Shown: positions 1-8,972, counted from the first letter of the stretch. The stretch: 64,000 nucleotides of DNA from Xanthomonas codiaei (GCF_002939785.1 NZ_MDEC01000007.1:1-64000); one strand, 5' to 3'. Numbers and translations are program-made. Notes: generated by a model from the letters alone, not told the origin.

Positions 1-1
1 G

Positions 2-67
2 CATCTGGTCTATGGCGTCCTCAAATCGGGCACCGCATTTGACCCACAGAAAGCCCTTGCCAGGTGA
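2..67 (+). mobile_element. C-terminal end of a transposase, IS110-like, cut by the window edge
   Basis: The first reading frame entering the window encodes 21 residues ending in a TGA stop at 65-67. The motif YGVLKSGTAFDPQ resembles the C-terminal end of IS110/IS116-family transposases (a Y/W-G-V-x-K-x-G-x-P/A-F-D-P pattern). IS110 elements lack obvious terminal inverted repeats and none is visible here. Only the tail is in the window, so the family call is tentative. It would mean a mobile element borders the bolA gene. Confidence 0.5.
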
Positions 68-109
68 GGGGCAAGACGGTATCTACACGACGCGGCCTGG
101 TCGCTCCGG

Positions 110-379
110 CTAGCCGGTTTCACCCGGCGCGAAGGCCTCGATCGACAAGGCATGGATATCGGTCTGCATCATCTCGCCGACGGCGGCGTAGACCGCCCGA
201 TGGCGCGCCAACGGCGGCTTGCCGGCAAACACGGCACTGACCACCCGCACATTGAAATGCCCGCGCCCATCGCGCGCGCCGGCGTGGCCGGCGTGCCGGT
301 GGCTGTCGTCCACCACCTCCAGTTCGGTGGGCGCCAGCGCCGTTTGCAGGGCCACGCGGATCCGCTCGACCCGGCTCAT
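110..379 (-). CDS. bolA: BolA family protein
   Basis: A protein of 89 residues starting [15 protein letters not shown]. BolA proteins work with monothiol glutaredoxins in Fe-S cluster handling and influence morphology and stress responses. The BolA fold is recognisable from [15 protein letters not shown] (the conserved V-x-D-x-S-x-x-H-x-G-H segment), then [19 protein letters not shown] and the helix [11 protein letters not shown]. The ATG at 379 overlaps the end of the upstream YciI gene by four bases (ATGA), so the two are translationally coupled. The frame is open further upstream, but only this start fits the family length. Confidence 0.9.
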   Translation of the reverse strand: MSRVERIRVALQTALAPTELEVVDDSHRHAGHAGARDGRGHFNVRVVSAVFAGKPPLARHRAVYAAVGEMMQTDIHALSIEAFAPGETG

Positions 380-687
380 GGCAGCACCCGCCGGAACGGC
401 CGGACCTCGATGCGCGCATATACGCCCGCTTCCACATAGGGATCGGCATCGGCCCAGGCACGCGCCTGCTCCAGTGCATCGAATTCGGCAATCACCACGC
501 TGCCGCTGAAGCCGGCCGGACCCGGATCCTCTGCATCGATGGCCGGGCATGGCCCCGCCACCAGCAGCCTGCCGGCCGCGGCCAGCGCCTGCAGGCGCGC
601 CAGATGCGCCGGTCGCGCCTGTTGCCGCGCGGCCAGCGCATCGGCCCGGTCATAGCCTTCGATTACGTACCACACACGCCACCTCAT
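376..687 (-). CDS. YciI family protein
   Basis: About 103 residues, beginning [18 protein letters not shown]. YciI-like proteins are small ferredoxin-fold proteins of mostly unknown biochemical role. Family features visible are the opening beta strand (WYVIEGYD), the long helix [15 protein letters not shown], then LLVAGPCP and the C-terminal [19 protein letters not shown], the usual D-P-(Y/F)-x-x-A-G-(V/L) signature. It overlaps bolA by four bases. An in-frame GTG at 705 would add six residues and lies just downstream of TAGAAT, a plausible -10, so a leaderless GTG start is possible. Confidence 0.85.
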   Translation of the reverse strand: MRWRVWYVIEGYDRADALAARQQARPAHLARLQALAAAGRLLVAGPCPAIDAEDPGPAGFSGSVVIAEFDALEQARAWADADPYVEAGVYARIEVRPFRRVLP

Positions 688-705
688 CCAGGACTTGGAG
701 ATCAC

Positions 706-1041
706 CGCGGGATTCTAGCCGGCCCGGCGCTGGACACCGCCCCCGCGCACGCATTACCCTTGGCACCACTGCACACGCAACCGGACGCAGCGGCCCGTCG
801 GCACAGGCTCAACGCTCTTCCCGACGACCGATTCGCTGCCCACCGCCGGCCCGCGTAGACGACCTCCTCGCTGTTCCGTCGCCGCATGCCACGCGGCGCC
901 TGCTTGCATGTGGATTGGCGAATGTAGATATGTGGGATCGTGCCGGCGCAGGCACGACATTGATCGCAATAACTCAAGGCAAAGCCCTGCAGGCGCGGCT
1001 CAAGACCGCGGCCGGCGACCGTAAGACCCGATGTCGACCTG
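706..1041. other. Intergenic region between the divergent yciI-bolA pair and scpA
   Basis: No gene is supported here; the long open frames crossing it are by-products of high GC. It must hold the two divergent promoters. One small inverted repeat is visible, CGTGCC at 939-944 with GGCACG at 951-956 around a 6-base loop; it lacks a T-run and is not a clear terminator. Confidence 0.6.
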
Positions 1042-1947
1042 ATGAATTCCGAACTCGCGCACGTCGCGACTCCGCCAGCCACGAGCGCGCCGCCACAGCA
1101 GCAGGAAATGCCGCTGGCGGTGGTGCATGGGCAACCGGTGCTGCAGATTCCGCAGGATCTGTACATCCCGCCGGATGCGCTGGAAGTCATCCTGGATGCC
1201 TTCGAAGGTCCGCTGGACCTGCTGCTGTACCTGATCCGCCGGCAGAACCTAGACATCCTGGACATCCCTGTCGCCGAGATCACCCGGCAGTACGTGGACT
1301 ACATCAACGTGATGCAGGAGCTGCGCTTCGAACTGGCGGCCGAATACCTGGTGATGGCCGCGATCCTGGCCGAGATCAAATCGCGCATGCTGTTGCCGCG
1401 CCCGCCCAGCCAGGATGGCGAAGAAGAAGACCCACGCGCCGAGCTGGTACGCCGCCTGCAGGAATACGAGCGCTTCAAGCAGGCCGCCGAGGATCTGGAC
1501 ACGCTGCCACGCATGGGCCGCGACAGCGCGCCGGTGCAGGCGCATCTGCCCGAGCGCGCCGCAGTCAAGCTGCCGCCGCCGGTGGAACTGAAAGAAATGC
1601 TGATGGCGCTGTACGACGTGCTCAAACGCGCCGAGCTGTTCAGCGGCCACGCGATCAAGCGCGAGGCGCTGAGCGTGCGCCAGCGCATGGGCGATGTGCT
1701 CGGCCGCCTGGACGACGGCAAGTTCTACCGTTTCGAATCGCTGTTCACCGCCGAGGAAGGCAAGCTCGGCGTGCTGGTCACCTTCCTGGCGCTGCTCGAA
1801 TTGGCCAAGGAGCAGTTGCTGGACATCGTGCAGGAAGCGCCGCTGGCGCCGATCTACGTGAAGTCGCTGGCGTTGGGAAATACCAATGCGCCGCTGCAAT
1901 TCTCCAGCGAATTCGATGACAGCGATGCTGCCAACGAACCTACCTGA
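1042..1947 (+). CDS. scpA: Segregation and condensation protein A
   Basis: A 301-residue kleisin subunit of the SMC-ScpAB condensin-like complex, which helps compact and segregate chromosomes. After a roughly 45-residue Pro/Gln-rich N-terminal extension, the kleisin N-terminal region is clear: FEGPLDLLLYLIRRQNLDI followed by IPVAEITRQYVDYI and LAAEYLVMAAILAEIKSRML. The C-terminal winged-helix part follows (VTFLALLELAKEQLL). It is followed directly by scpB, as in many bacteria. The ATG is the first in frame; the N-terminal extension is longer than in short homologues, so a start further in cannot be excluded. Confidence 0.95.
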   Translation: MNSELAHVATPPATSAPPQQQEMPLAVVHGQPVLQIPQDLYIPPDALEVILDAFEGPLDLLLYLIRRQNLDILDIPVAEITRQYVDYINVMQELRFELAAEYLVMAAILAEIKSRMLLPRPPSQDGEEEDPRAELVRRLQEYERFKQAAEDLDTLPRMGRDSAPVQAHLPERAAVKLPPPVELKEMLMALYDVLKRAELFSGHAIKREALSVRQRMGDVLGRLDDGKFYRFESLFTAEEGKLGVLVTFLALLELAKEQLLDIVQEAPLAPIYVKSLALGNTNAPLQFSSEFDDSDAANEPT

Positions 1948-1960
1948 AGCCGATCGCCGA

Positions 1961-3106
1961 ATGGATCAAGCGCTGATCACCCGCATCATCGAAGCCGCCC
2001 TGTTGGCGAGCAGCCAGCCGCTGACGCTGGCGCAGCTGCAGGGCCTGTTTCCCGAAGAAGAGCCGGCACCGCCCGGCAGCGTCGAGCGCGCGCTGGAGCT
2101 GCTGCGCGAAGGCTGCGCCGAGCGCGGCGTGGAACTGGTCGAGGTGGCCTCCGGCTTCCGCTTCCAGGTCAAGGCCGATGTACATGGCTGGGTGGCACGG
2201 CTGTGGACCGAGCGCCGCACCAAGTACACCCGCGCCACGCTGGAAACCCTGGCGCTGATCGCCTATCGCCAGCCGATAACCCGCGGCGAGATCGAGCAGG
2301 TGCGTGGCGTGGCGGTCAGCAGCAACATCATCCAGGCGCTGGAAGAACGCGAATGGATCCGCGTGGTCGGCCACCGCGACGTGCCCGGCAAGCCGGCGCT
2401 GTTCGGCACCACCAAGGGCTTTCTGGATTACTTCGGGCTCAAGCGGCTGGACGAGCTGCCGCCCTTGTCCGAGCTGAAGGACATCGCCGAGCTGGAGCCG
2501 CAGCTGCCGCTGGACCGCGATGGCCAGCTGGACGGCGCAGTGCCGGCATCGGCATCGTTGCAGGCCGACCAGGACGAAGCGGATGCCGATGCGGCCGATG
2601 ACGCAGCCGGCGGCGATACGGATGCAGATGCCGCGATGGGCGAGGCTTCCTCGACGGCAGATGCCGGCGCCACCCCGGCTGAGTCCACCGACAACGCCGC
2701 CGCACCTGCCGATGAAGAGAACGCCGCCCCTGCCGATAACGGCAGCGAGGCCGACGACGCCATCGAAAGCGCTGCAGCGCAGCCCGGCAGCGCAACAGAT
2801 GGCACGCTGGACCACGAGCAAGACCCGCACCGGCACGACGCCGTCAGCCGCGACCACCGCGATGCCGACGAGCCGCACCCCGGCACACCGCAGCACCCCG
2901 AGCCCGCCTCGGCGCAGGACCCGAACACGCAACACCCCGATGCCGCCCGCGAGGGCGACCCCGACACCGCGCCGGGCACGCGCGCGGATGCAGCGAACGA
3001 AGACGAAGACAACGCCGTCGCGACGACGACCGTGGCTGTTGACGAAGCCGATTCCGACCCAGAGGCCGACCCGCAACGCGTCGGCCGGAGCCAGACACAT
3101 GAGTGA
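1961..3106 (+). CDS. scpB: Segregation and condensation protein B with long acidic tail
   Basis: A 381-residue partner of ScpA in the SMC complex. The two winged-helix domains occupy about residues 1-180, with the conserved TLETLALIAYRQPITRGEIE and RGVAVSSNIIQALEER segments and GKPALFGTTKGFLDYFGL. The remaining 180 or so residues are a low-complexity tail rich in Asp, Glu, Ala and later Pro/His, clearly disordered and much longer than in typical ScpB. The start chosen is ATG 1961 (MDQALITRIIEAALLAS); an upstream in-frame ATG at 1925 would overlap scpA. The 3' end overlaps the rluB start by eight bases, so the three genes form one unit. Confidence 0.93.
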   Translation: MDQALITRIIEAALLASSQPLTLAQLQGLFPEEEPAPPGSVERALELLREGCAERGVELVEVASGFRFQVKADVHGWVARLWTERRTKYTRATLETLALIAYRQPITRGEIEQVRGVAVSSNIIQALEEREWIRVVGHRDVPGKPALFGTTKGFLDYFGLKRLDELPPLSELKDIAELEPQLPLDRDGQLDGAVPASASLQADQDEADADAADDAAGGDTDADAAMGEASSTADAGATPAESTDNAAAPADEENAAPADNGSEADDAIESAAAQPGSATDGTLDHEQDPHRHDAVSRDHRDADEPHPGTPQHPEPASAQDPNTQHPDAAREGDPDTAPGTRADAANEDEDNAVATTTVAVDEADSDPEADPQRVGRSQTHE

Positions 3107-4703
3107 CACCCCCCGCAAGCTGTCGTTGAACAAGCTTTCCCTCAAGCGCGACAGCGCGCCCGAAGCGCCCAAGCTGGAAGAGCGCCTGCACAAGGTACTG
3201 GCCCAGGCTGGCCTGGGCTCGCGCCGCGCGCTGGAGCAGCGCATCGCCGATGGCCTGATCAAGGTCAATGGTGCCGTCGCGCAGACCGGCATGTCGGTGC
3301 GCAGCGGCGACAAGATCGAACTGGACGGCCGCAGCTTCGTGGCCAGCGCGCTGACCGAGCCGGCGCGCGTGCTGATCTATAACAAGCCCGAAGGCGAAGT
3401 GACCACGCGCGAAGATCCCGAAGGCCGCCCGACCGTGTTCGAGTCGCTGCCGGCACTGAAGGGCTCGCGCTGGATCGCCATCGGCCGCCTGGACATCAAC
3501 ACCACCGGCCTGCTGCTGCTCACCACCGATGGCGAGCTGGCCAATGCGATGATGCATCCCTCCTACGAGGTCGAGCGCGAGTACGTGGTGCGCGTGCGCG
3601 CCCCGGAAGGCGAGGAAAAAGTCTCCGACGCCATCATCGAGCGCCTGTCGCGCGGCGTGTTGCTGGAAGACGGCGGCGCCAAGTTCGACGAGATCGAACG
3701 CATCGGCGGCACCGATTCGCACGACTGGTTCCGCGTGGTGGTCAAGGAAGGCCGCAACCGCGAAGTGCGCCGCCTGTGGGAATCGCAGGGCTGCCAGGTC
3801 AGCCGCCTCAAGCGCAGCCGCTACGGCAAGATCTCGCTGCCGCGCGAACTGCTGCGCGGGCAGTCGGTGGAAGTGGCGCAGGACAAGGTCGACGCGCTGC
3901 GCGCCGAACTCAAGCTGGAAGAAGGCGCGCCCTCGGCGCTGACCCTGCAGCCGGTGATCGGCCAGCGCCGCGCTGCCAAGTCCACCGTGCATGTCGCGCG
4001 CGATGGCGGCCGCAGCAATGCCTACGTCAATGGGCAGACCTCCGGTGCCGATGAAGGGCGTGAACTGCGCCGCTTCGACAATTTCCGCGAAGACCGCGGC
4101 GGCCGCGGTCGCGGCAAGTCCGGTGGTTTCAAGGGCGGCCTGACCGTCAGTGGCGAAGCCGCGGCCAAGCAGTCGCAGCAGCGTCCCTTCAAGCAGCGTG
4201 GCCCGGCCAAGGGCGACCGCTCGCTGCCGGACGGCAACCCGGCCGCGTTCCGCAGCTGGTATGTGCCCGATGGCGTGAGCACCGGCCCCAGTGGTCATCG
4301 CAATGCCGGCCCCGGTGGCAACGGCACCGGCCAGACGCGCCCGTATGCCAAGAAGGGCCCGGGCGGTGCACGTCCGGGTGCCGGCGGACAGGGCCGCGGC
4401 GGTGCCGGTGGTCAGGGCCAGTCGCAGGGCCAAGGCCAGGGGCAGCGCAAGCATCCCTACGGCCATCCGGGCAATGCGCCGATCTTCCCGTCCGACCACG
4501 CCACTCCGGGCTTCAATCCGTATGGGGCAGCACGTCCCGCCGGTCGCCCCAGCGGCGGTCGTCCGGGTCCGGGCGGCAACCGCGGCCCGGCCTCGGCCAA
4601 TCGTGGTCCGGGTGGTCCGGGTGGCGCCCCGCGTGGCCCGGGCGGCCGTCCGCCGGGCGGCGGCAACCGTCGCCCGCCCGGTGGCGGCAATCGCGGTCGC
4701 TAA
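3099..4703 (+). CDS. rluB: 23S rRNA pseudouridine synthase, RluB type, with Gly/Arg-rich tail
   Basis: A 534-residue protein. An S4 RNA-binding domain at about 27-75 (LEERLHKVLAQAGLGSRRAL) precedes the pseudouridine synthase domain with the catalytic Asp in GRLDINTTGLLLLT (about D132). RluB converts a uridine near helix 90 of 23S rRNA to pseudouridine. After residue 320 the sequence becomes a Gly/Arg/Pro/Gln-rich disordered tail resembling RGG boxes, presumably extra RNA-binding capacity. RluE/RluF relatives share the fold, so the exact target base is inferred from the usual scpA-scpB-rluB neighbourhood. Confidence 0.9.
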   Translation: MSDTPRKLSLNKLSLKRDSAPEAPKLEERLHKVLAQAGLGSRRALEQRIADGLIKVNGAVAQTGMSVRSGDKIELDGRSFVASALTEPARVLIYNKPEGEVTTREDPEGRPTVFESLPALKGSRWIAIGRLDINTTGLLLLTTDGELANAMMHPSYEVEREYVVRVRAPEGEEKVSDAIIERLSRGVLLEDGGAKFDEIERIGGTDSHDWFRVVVKEGRNREVRRLWESQGCQVSRLKRSRYGKISLPRELLRGQSVEVAQDKVDALRAELKLEEGAPSALTLQPVIGQRRAAKSTVHVARDGGRSNAYVNGQTSGADEGRELRRFDNFREDRGGRGRGKSGGFKGGLTVSGEAAAKQSQQRPFKQRGPAKGDRSLPDGNPAAFRSWYVPDGVSTGPSGHRNAGPGGNGTGQTRPYAKKGPGGARPGAGGQGRGGAGGQGQSQGQGQGQRKHPYGHPGNAPIFPSDHATPGFNPYGAARPAGRPSGGRPGPGGNRGPASANRGPGGPGGAPRGPGGRPPGGGNRRPPGGGNRGR

Positions 4704-5059
4704 GAGCGGCTAACAAAACGTAACGAGCGCTGGTCAGGTGGTGCGGACGGCGCGGAGGAAGCGCAGTGTACGCGTGGTACATGCCGCACCGAGCAGCGAC
4801 CGCGCCCGCCTGGCGGCCGCGCAGTCGTTTTGCTGGCGGCTCTTAAGTCCTGGCGGCTACGCACGCAAAAAAACGGCCCTGCAAAGGGCCGTTTTCATAA
4901 GCGCCTGCCGGCGGCATGACAGCAGATCGAGTGCCACAAGCCAGGACTGCAGCAAGCCTGCCTGCACTTGTTATTCGACGATCATGGCATCGGGCAATCG
5001 GCAGGTACCGCGTCATCGCAGCACGCGCGCCCGCAGACGCGCGTTCCTGATGGCGTGGC
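4704..5059. other. Intergenic region between convergent rluB and the secreted-protein gene
   Basis: No coding sequence is supported. It lies between two converging genes and contains the bidirectional terminator described separately. The rest shows no repeat or known site. Confidence 0.6.
4872..4897. terminator. Bidirectional rho-independent terminator
   Basis: A perfect 10-bp stem, AAAACGGCCC at 4872-4881 and GGGCCGTTTT at 4888-4897, closes a 6-base loop, with A-runs on the left and T-runs on the right, so it can terminate transcripts from both the rluB and the 5.5-kb gene side. Confidence 0.9.
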
Positions 5060-5497
5060 TTACTTGCGGCGCTCGATCACGAAGTTGCCGACGTTGACGC
5101 CCAGGTCCACACCCTCGCCGGTGCCGGCCAGCGCCAGCGAGATGTCGCCCTTGGTGACCACCTGTGCGGTGCTGGACTTCACCACGCCTGCGTGCGCTTC
5201 GGCCGCCGCGTAGGTGCCGAACAGATCGTCCAGGCTGTAGGCGCCGGAGAACGTGCCACGGCCACCGGTGATCTTGGACTTGCCCACGGTCAGGCCGCCG
5301 CCCTTGCTGGAGATCTTGACCGGGATTACCGCACCGTTGTCGCACTTGATGGTGCCGGTGCCGCTGGCGGTCTTGTAGAACACCGACCAGCCGGACAGGT
5401 TGAACGAGAGCTGGCAGTCGATATTGCCGGCGGCCTTTGCCTGCGGAGCCAGCGTTGCCGCGCCGAGCAGCGCGAGAAGAGACAGGGACTTGATCAT
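5060..5497 (-). CDS. Secreted hypothetical protein
   Basis: A 145-residue protein with a clear Sec signal peptide: MIKSLSLLALLGAATLAPQA ends at the KAA-G junction near residue 23. The mature part is Gly/Ser/Thr-rich and beta-prone, with two cysteines (IDCQL and IKCDN) that could form a disulfide. It is probably periplasmic or surface-associated. I recognise no domain; similar small exported proteins occur across Xanthomonas. It is monocistronic and converges on rluB. Confidence 0.8.
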   Translation of the reverse strand: MIKSLSLLALLGAATLAPQAKAAGNIDCQLSFNLSGWSVFYKTASGTGTIKCDNGAVIPVKISSKGGGLTVGKSKITGGRGTFSGAYSLDDLFGTYAAAEAHAGVVKSSTAQVVTKGDISLALAGTGEGVDLGVNVGNFVIERRK

Positions 5498-5662
5498 GTG
5501 TGCGGTGCCGGTGGTGGAAGTGGCGCGAGACTAGCAGCGCCGATGTGGCAGCCGCGACAACGCCCACTGACCTACGCGGCGGCTGTTCAGCCCAGCATTA
5601 GCTGGTCGCGCGCGGTGTAGGCGCCGCTGCACATCGTGCCCACGGCATGGGATCATGCCGGC

Positions 5663-6427
5663 ATGTCACGCCCTGCCCTCCTGTTTGCCGCCGCCCTGGT
5701 GTCGCCGTTTGCGCATTGCGCCGAGGCCATTCCCACCCAGGCCTATACCGTGGTGCGCAGTTATCCGCACGACACCACCGCCTTCACCGAAGGCCTGTTC
5801 TATCGCGATGGCTATCTCTACGAAAGCACCGGCGAGCTGGGCCAGTCGCGGGTGCGCAAGGTCGAGCTGGACACCGGCCGGGTGCTACAGCAGGCGCAGA
5901 CACCGCTTCCCTACTACGGCGAAGGCATCGTGGCCTGGGACGACCGGCTGATCCAGCTGACCTGGCGCAACCAGCGCGGCTTCATCTACGACCTGGCCAC
6001 GCTGACGCCGCGCGGGCAGTTCAGCTATCCCGGCGAGGGCTGGGCGCTGACCAGCGATGCGCACACTCTCTACATGAGCGACGGCAGCGCGCGCATCCGC
6101 AAGCTCGATCCGCAGAGCCTGAAGCAGACCGGCAGCATCGCCGTCACCGCACGCGGCCGGCCACTGGACAATCTCAACGAGCTGGAATGGGTCAAGGGCC
6201 AGCTATTTGCCAATGTCTGGCTGACCACCCGCATTGCGCGCATCGACCCGGCCAGCGGCAAGGTCGTCGCCTGGATCGACCTCAAGGCGCTGGTACCGGA
6301 GGCGGACACCCTGACCGACCCGACCAACGACGTACTCAACGGCATCGCCTACGACGCCGAACACGACCGCCTGTTCGTCACCGGCAAGCGCTGGCCGAAG
6401 ATCTATGAGATCAAGGTGGGTGAGTAG
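5663..6427 (+). CDS. Glutaminyl-peptide cyclotransferase, plant-type beta-propeller
   Basis: A 254-residue secreted enzyme. The signal peptide is MSRPALLFAAALVSPFAHCA, so ATG 5663 is chosen over the ATG at 5636. It converts N-terminal glutamine to pyroglutamate. The family pattern is plain: YPHDTTAFTEGLFYRDGYLY, STGELGQSRVRKVELDTG, YYGEGIVAWDDRLIQLTW, GEGWALTSD, LNELEWVKGQLFANVW and DVLNGIAYD, matching the five-bladed propeller enzymes of plants and of X. campestris, for which a structure is known. It probably acts in the periplasm. No operon partner; GGGATTC repeats follow its stop directly. Confidence 0.93.
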   Translation: MSRPALLFAAALVSPFAHCAEAIPTQAYTVVRSYPHDTTAFTEGLFYRDGYLYESTGELGQSRVRKVELDTGRVLQQAQTPLPYYGEGIVAWDDRLIQLTWRNQRGFIYDLATLTPRGQFSYPGEGWALTSDAHTLYMSDGSARIRKLDPQSLKQTGSIAVTARGRPLDNLNELEWVKGQLFANVWLTTRIARIDPASGKVVAWIDLKALVPEADTLTDPTNDVLNGIAYDAEHDRLFVTGKRWPKIYEIKVGE

Positions 6428-6429
6428 AT

Positions 6430-6651
6430 GGGATTCGGGATTCGGGATTGGGGATTGGTAACAGCGGGCGCGCTGGCGCCTGAGGCTGCGGTGGCTTGCA
6501 CCAATCCCGAATCGCGAATCCCTAATCCCCGATCTCAACCAGCAGCCGGGATTTGAGATTCGGGATTGGAGATTGGTAACAGCGGGAGCGCTGCGGCCTG
6601 GGCTGCAGTGGCTTGCACCAATCACGAATCACGAATCACGAATCCCGAACC
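6430..6651. repeat. Duplicated hairpin module of GGGATTC-type heptad repeats
   Basis: Two tandem modules (about 6430-6535 and 6549-6651). Each has heptads of the GGGATT(C/G) type on the left, a spacer of about 45 bases, and the complementary AATCCC(G/C) heptads on the right, so each can fold into a long hairpin. The spacers share TAACAGCGGG and GTGGCTTGCACCAATC, showing one arose by duplication. The right end runs into the 3' end of the omega-amidase gene and provides its last codons and stop. Confidence 0.85.
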
Positions 6652-7432
6652 TATCGGCATCCAGCATCGCCGGGAACCGGGCGCGGTGGTCGGCCAGGGC
6701 GGCGGCGCTGATGGTGGTGGTGACCACCTGTTCGCGTTCGCGGATTTCCACCTGCGGCTGGCCGAGGAAATCGATCACCGCGCTGTCGCCGGCGTAGTGC
6801 AGCTGATTGCCGTCCACGCCGATGCGGTTGACCGCCGCCACGAAGCACAGGTTCTCGATCGCGCGTGCGCGCAGCAGCGTCTTCCAGGCGTAGGCACGTG
6901 CCGAAGGCCAGTTGGCCACGAACAACTGCAGGTCGAAATCCAGCTGGCCCGGGCGCTCCACATCGAAGCGGTTGCGGCAGAACACCGGGAAGCGCAGGTC
7001 GTAGCAGACCTGCGGATTGATCCGCCAGCCCTTCCATTCCACGCAAAGACGCTCGCGTCCGGCCGCGTAGCGAAGGTGTTCGTTGCCGAAGCGGAACAGG
7101 TGGCGCTTGTCGTAGTACTGCAACGCACCGTCAGGCGTGGCCCACAACAGTCGGTTGAACACACCGTGCTCGGTGCGCAACTGCACGCTACCGGTCACCG
7201 CCGCACCCAACCGCGCCGCCTGCGTGCGCACCCAGTCCACGGTTGGCCCGTCCATGCCTTCGGCCTTGTCGATGGCGTCGTTGGAGAACCCGCTGGTGAA
7301 GGTCTCCGGCAGGATCACCAGATCGCTCTGCCCGGCCAGCGGCTCCAGCAATCCAGCGTAGTAGTCGCGATTGCCGGCCGGATCGTGCCAGCGGGTGTCG
7401 CCTTGGATCAGGGAGATGCGCAGGTCGTGCAT
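6629..7432 (-). CDS. Omega-amidase, nitrilase (CN hydrolase) family, YafV-like
   Basis: A 267-residue carbon-nitrogen hydrolase. The catalytic Glu-Lys-Cys triad is visible as LPETFTSGF (E43), YYDKRHLF (K109) and QVCYDLRFP (C143). YafV/Nit2-type enzymes hydrolyse alpha-ketoglutaramate and the related omega-amide of succinamate. The upstream gene on the same strand is a methionine/glutamine aminotransferase, whose reaction yields exactly that omega-amide, so both probably act in methionine salvage. The start is ATG 7432 (MHDLRISLIQGD). The last residues (GIRDS) and stop are encoded by heptad repeats, so the original C-terminus may have been altered. Confidence 0.92.
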   Translation of the reverse strand: MHDLRISLIQGDTRWHDPAGNRDYYAGLLEPLAGQSDLVILPETFTSGFSNDAIDKAEGMDGPTVDWVRTQAARLGAAVTGSVQLRTEHGVFNRLLWATPDGALQYYDKRHLFRFGNEHLRYAAGRERLCVEWKGWRINPQVCYDLRFPVFCRNRFDVERPGQLDFDLQLFVANWPSARAYAWKTLLRARAIENLCFVAAVNRIGVDGNQLHYAGDSAVIDFLGQPQVEIREREQVVTTTISAAALADHRARFPAMLDADRFGIRDS

Positions 7433-7436
7433 TGAA

Positions 7437-7573
7437 GGCTCGGGATTCGGGAGTGGGGATTGGGGATTCGAACGGCGGGCTTCGGGTGGCTTCCTGTCAT
7501 CGGCATTGTGCGAACTCGTCAACAAACGACCAACCGCCGTTGCCAATCCCCAATCCCGACTCCCGAATCCCAG
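7437..7573. repeat. Heptad repeat hairpin between aminotransferase and omega-amidase
   Basis: GGGATT-type heptads at about 7439-7470 and complementary heptads at about 7553-7573 flank an 80-base spacer, the same design as the 6.4-kb modules. It fills the whole gap between the two genes. Confidence 0.8.
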
Positions 7574-7577
7574 CTGT

Positions 7578-8726
7578 TCAGAGCCTGCGCAAACGCTCGA
7601 TCGCCGCATCCAATGTCGCATCGTTCTTGGCGAAGCACAGCCGCGCCAGACGCTGACCAGCCGGGGCATTCTCATAGAACGGCGACAGCGGGATCGCGGC
7701 CACGCCGTTTTCGATCGTCAGCCACTTCACGAATTCGGTGTCGGGCAGATCGCTGATCGCCGAGTAATCCACCAGCTGGAAATAGCCGCCGGGCACGGGC
7801 AGCGGCTTCAACCGCGTGGTCAGCAACTGTTCGCGGAAGCGGTCGCGCTTGGCCTGGTAGAACGCACCCAGCTGCTCGTCGTGCTCGGGCTCGTCGCGGA
7901 TCATCGCGGCGAAGGCGTGCTGGGCCGGGCCGAAGCTGGTGAACGTGTTGTACTGGTGCACCTTGCGGAATTCGGCGGTGAGCGCCGGCGGGGCGATCGC
8001 ATAGCCGATCTTCCAGCCGGTGCAGTGGTAGGTCTTGCCGAAGCTGGAGATCACGAACGCGCGCTCGCGCAGCTCCGGCCAGCGCAGCACCGACTCGTGG
8101 CGGCGGCCGTCGAACACGATGTGCTCGTACACCTCGTCGGACAACAGGAAGATCTCGGTGCCGCGCAGCAGTTCGGTCAGCGTCTGCAGGTCGTCGGCCG
8201 AGAGCATCGCGCCGGACGGGTTATGCGGCGAGTTGATCATCAGCAGGCGGGTCTTGGGCGTGATCGCCGCGCGCAGCGCGTCCCAGTCCACCGCGAAGGT
8301 CTGCGGGTGTAGCGCCACATGCACCGCCCGCGCGCCGGCCAGTTCGATCGCCGGCTCGTAGCAGTCGTAGGCCGGGTCCAGCACGATCACCTCTTCGCCC
8401 GCGCGCACCACCGCGTGGATGGCGTTGAAGATGGCCTCGGTGGCGCCGCTGGTGACGGTGATCTCGGTATCGGCGTCGACCTGCGCGCCGTAGCAACGCT
8501 GCGCCTTGCCGGCGATGGCCTGGCGCAGCGCGGCCACGCCGGTCATCGGCGGGTACTGGTTGTGGCCGGCGGCCATGGCCCTGGTCAGTTCGTCGACCAG
8601 CCGCTGCGGCACCGCGAAATCGGGAAAGCCCTGGCCCAGGTTGACCGCGCCGTGCTCGGCCGCCAGCTGCGACATGACGGTGAAGATGGTGGTGCCCACC
8701 TTGGGCAGCTTGGTGGTGAGGGGCAT
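7578..8726 (-). CDS. ybdL: Methionine aminotransferase, PLP-dependent, YbdL-like
   Basis: A 382-residue fold-type I aminotransferase. Recognisable parts are [68 protein letters not shown] and the PLP lysine in [17 protein letters not shown]. YbdL prefers methionine, His and aromatic amino acids and can transaminate 4-methylthio-2-oxobutanoate with glutamine, the last step of methionine salvage. Its neighbour is an omega-amidase that removes the glutamine-derived keto product. Start [11 protein letters not shown] at 8726 fits family length; the frame is open 15 codons further. Confidence 0.93.
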   Translation of the reverse strand: MPLTTKLPKVGTTIFTVMSQLAAEHGAVNLGQGFPDFAVPQRLVDELTRAMAAGHNQYPPMTGVAALRQAIAGKAQRCYGAQVDADTEITVTSGATEAIFNAIHAVVRAGEEVIVLDPAYDCYEPAIELAGARAVHVALHPQTFAVDWDALRAAITPKTRLLMINSPHNPSGAMLSADDLQTLTELLRGTEIFLLSDEVYEHIVFDGRRHESVLRWPELRERAFVISSFGKTYHCTGWKIGYAIAPPALTAEFRKVHQYNTFTSFGPAQHAFAAMIRDEPEHDEQLGAFYQAKRDRFREQLLTTRLKPLPVPGGYFQLVDYSAISDLPDTEFVKWLTIENGVAAIPLSPFYENAPAGQRLARLCFAKNDATLDAAIERLRRL

Positions 8727-8972
8727 CGGGCCTGTCCGGGCAACAAACGGGGGGACCGCGAGTGTACGCAAAGCCGCCAGGCGGTTGCGCCCGAGCGATG
8801 CAATACAGCGTTCCCGGACACATCACCCCACCGAACGCGCCCCCGGCAGCGCGCCATCGTCGCTACAATGCGCGCCCTGCTTCACAGGGTGTCGCGCCGG
8901 TTGCCTGTTGGCGATGGCCCGGCACCTGTTCGCCCACCCCATGCCGTCCTGCGACGGGAGCCCGCTGCGCCG

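Noticed and set aside
549-1919. A 456-codon plus-strand frame across the yciI-scpA gap
   Set aside because: It overlaps scpA in another frame, has no domain and is rich in Arg/Pro/Ala as expected for a shadow.
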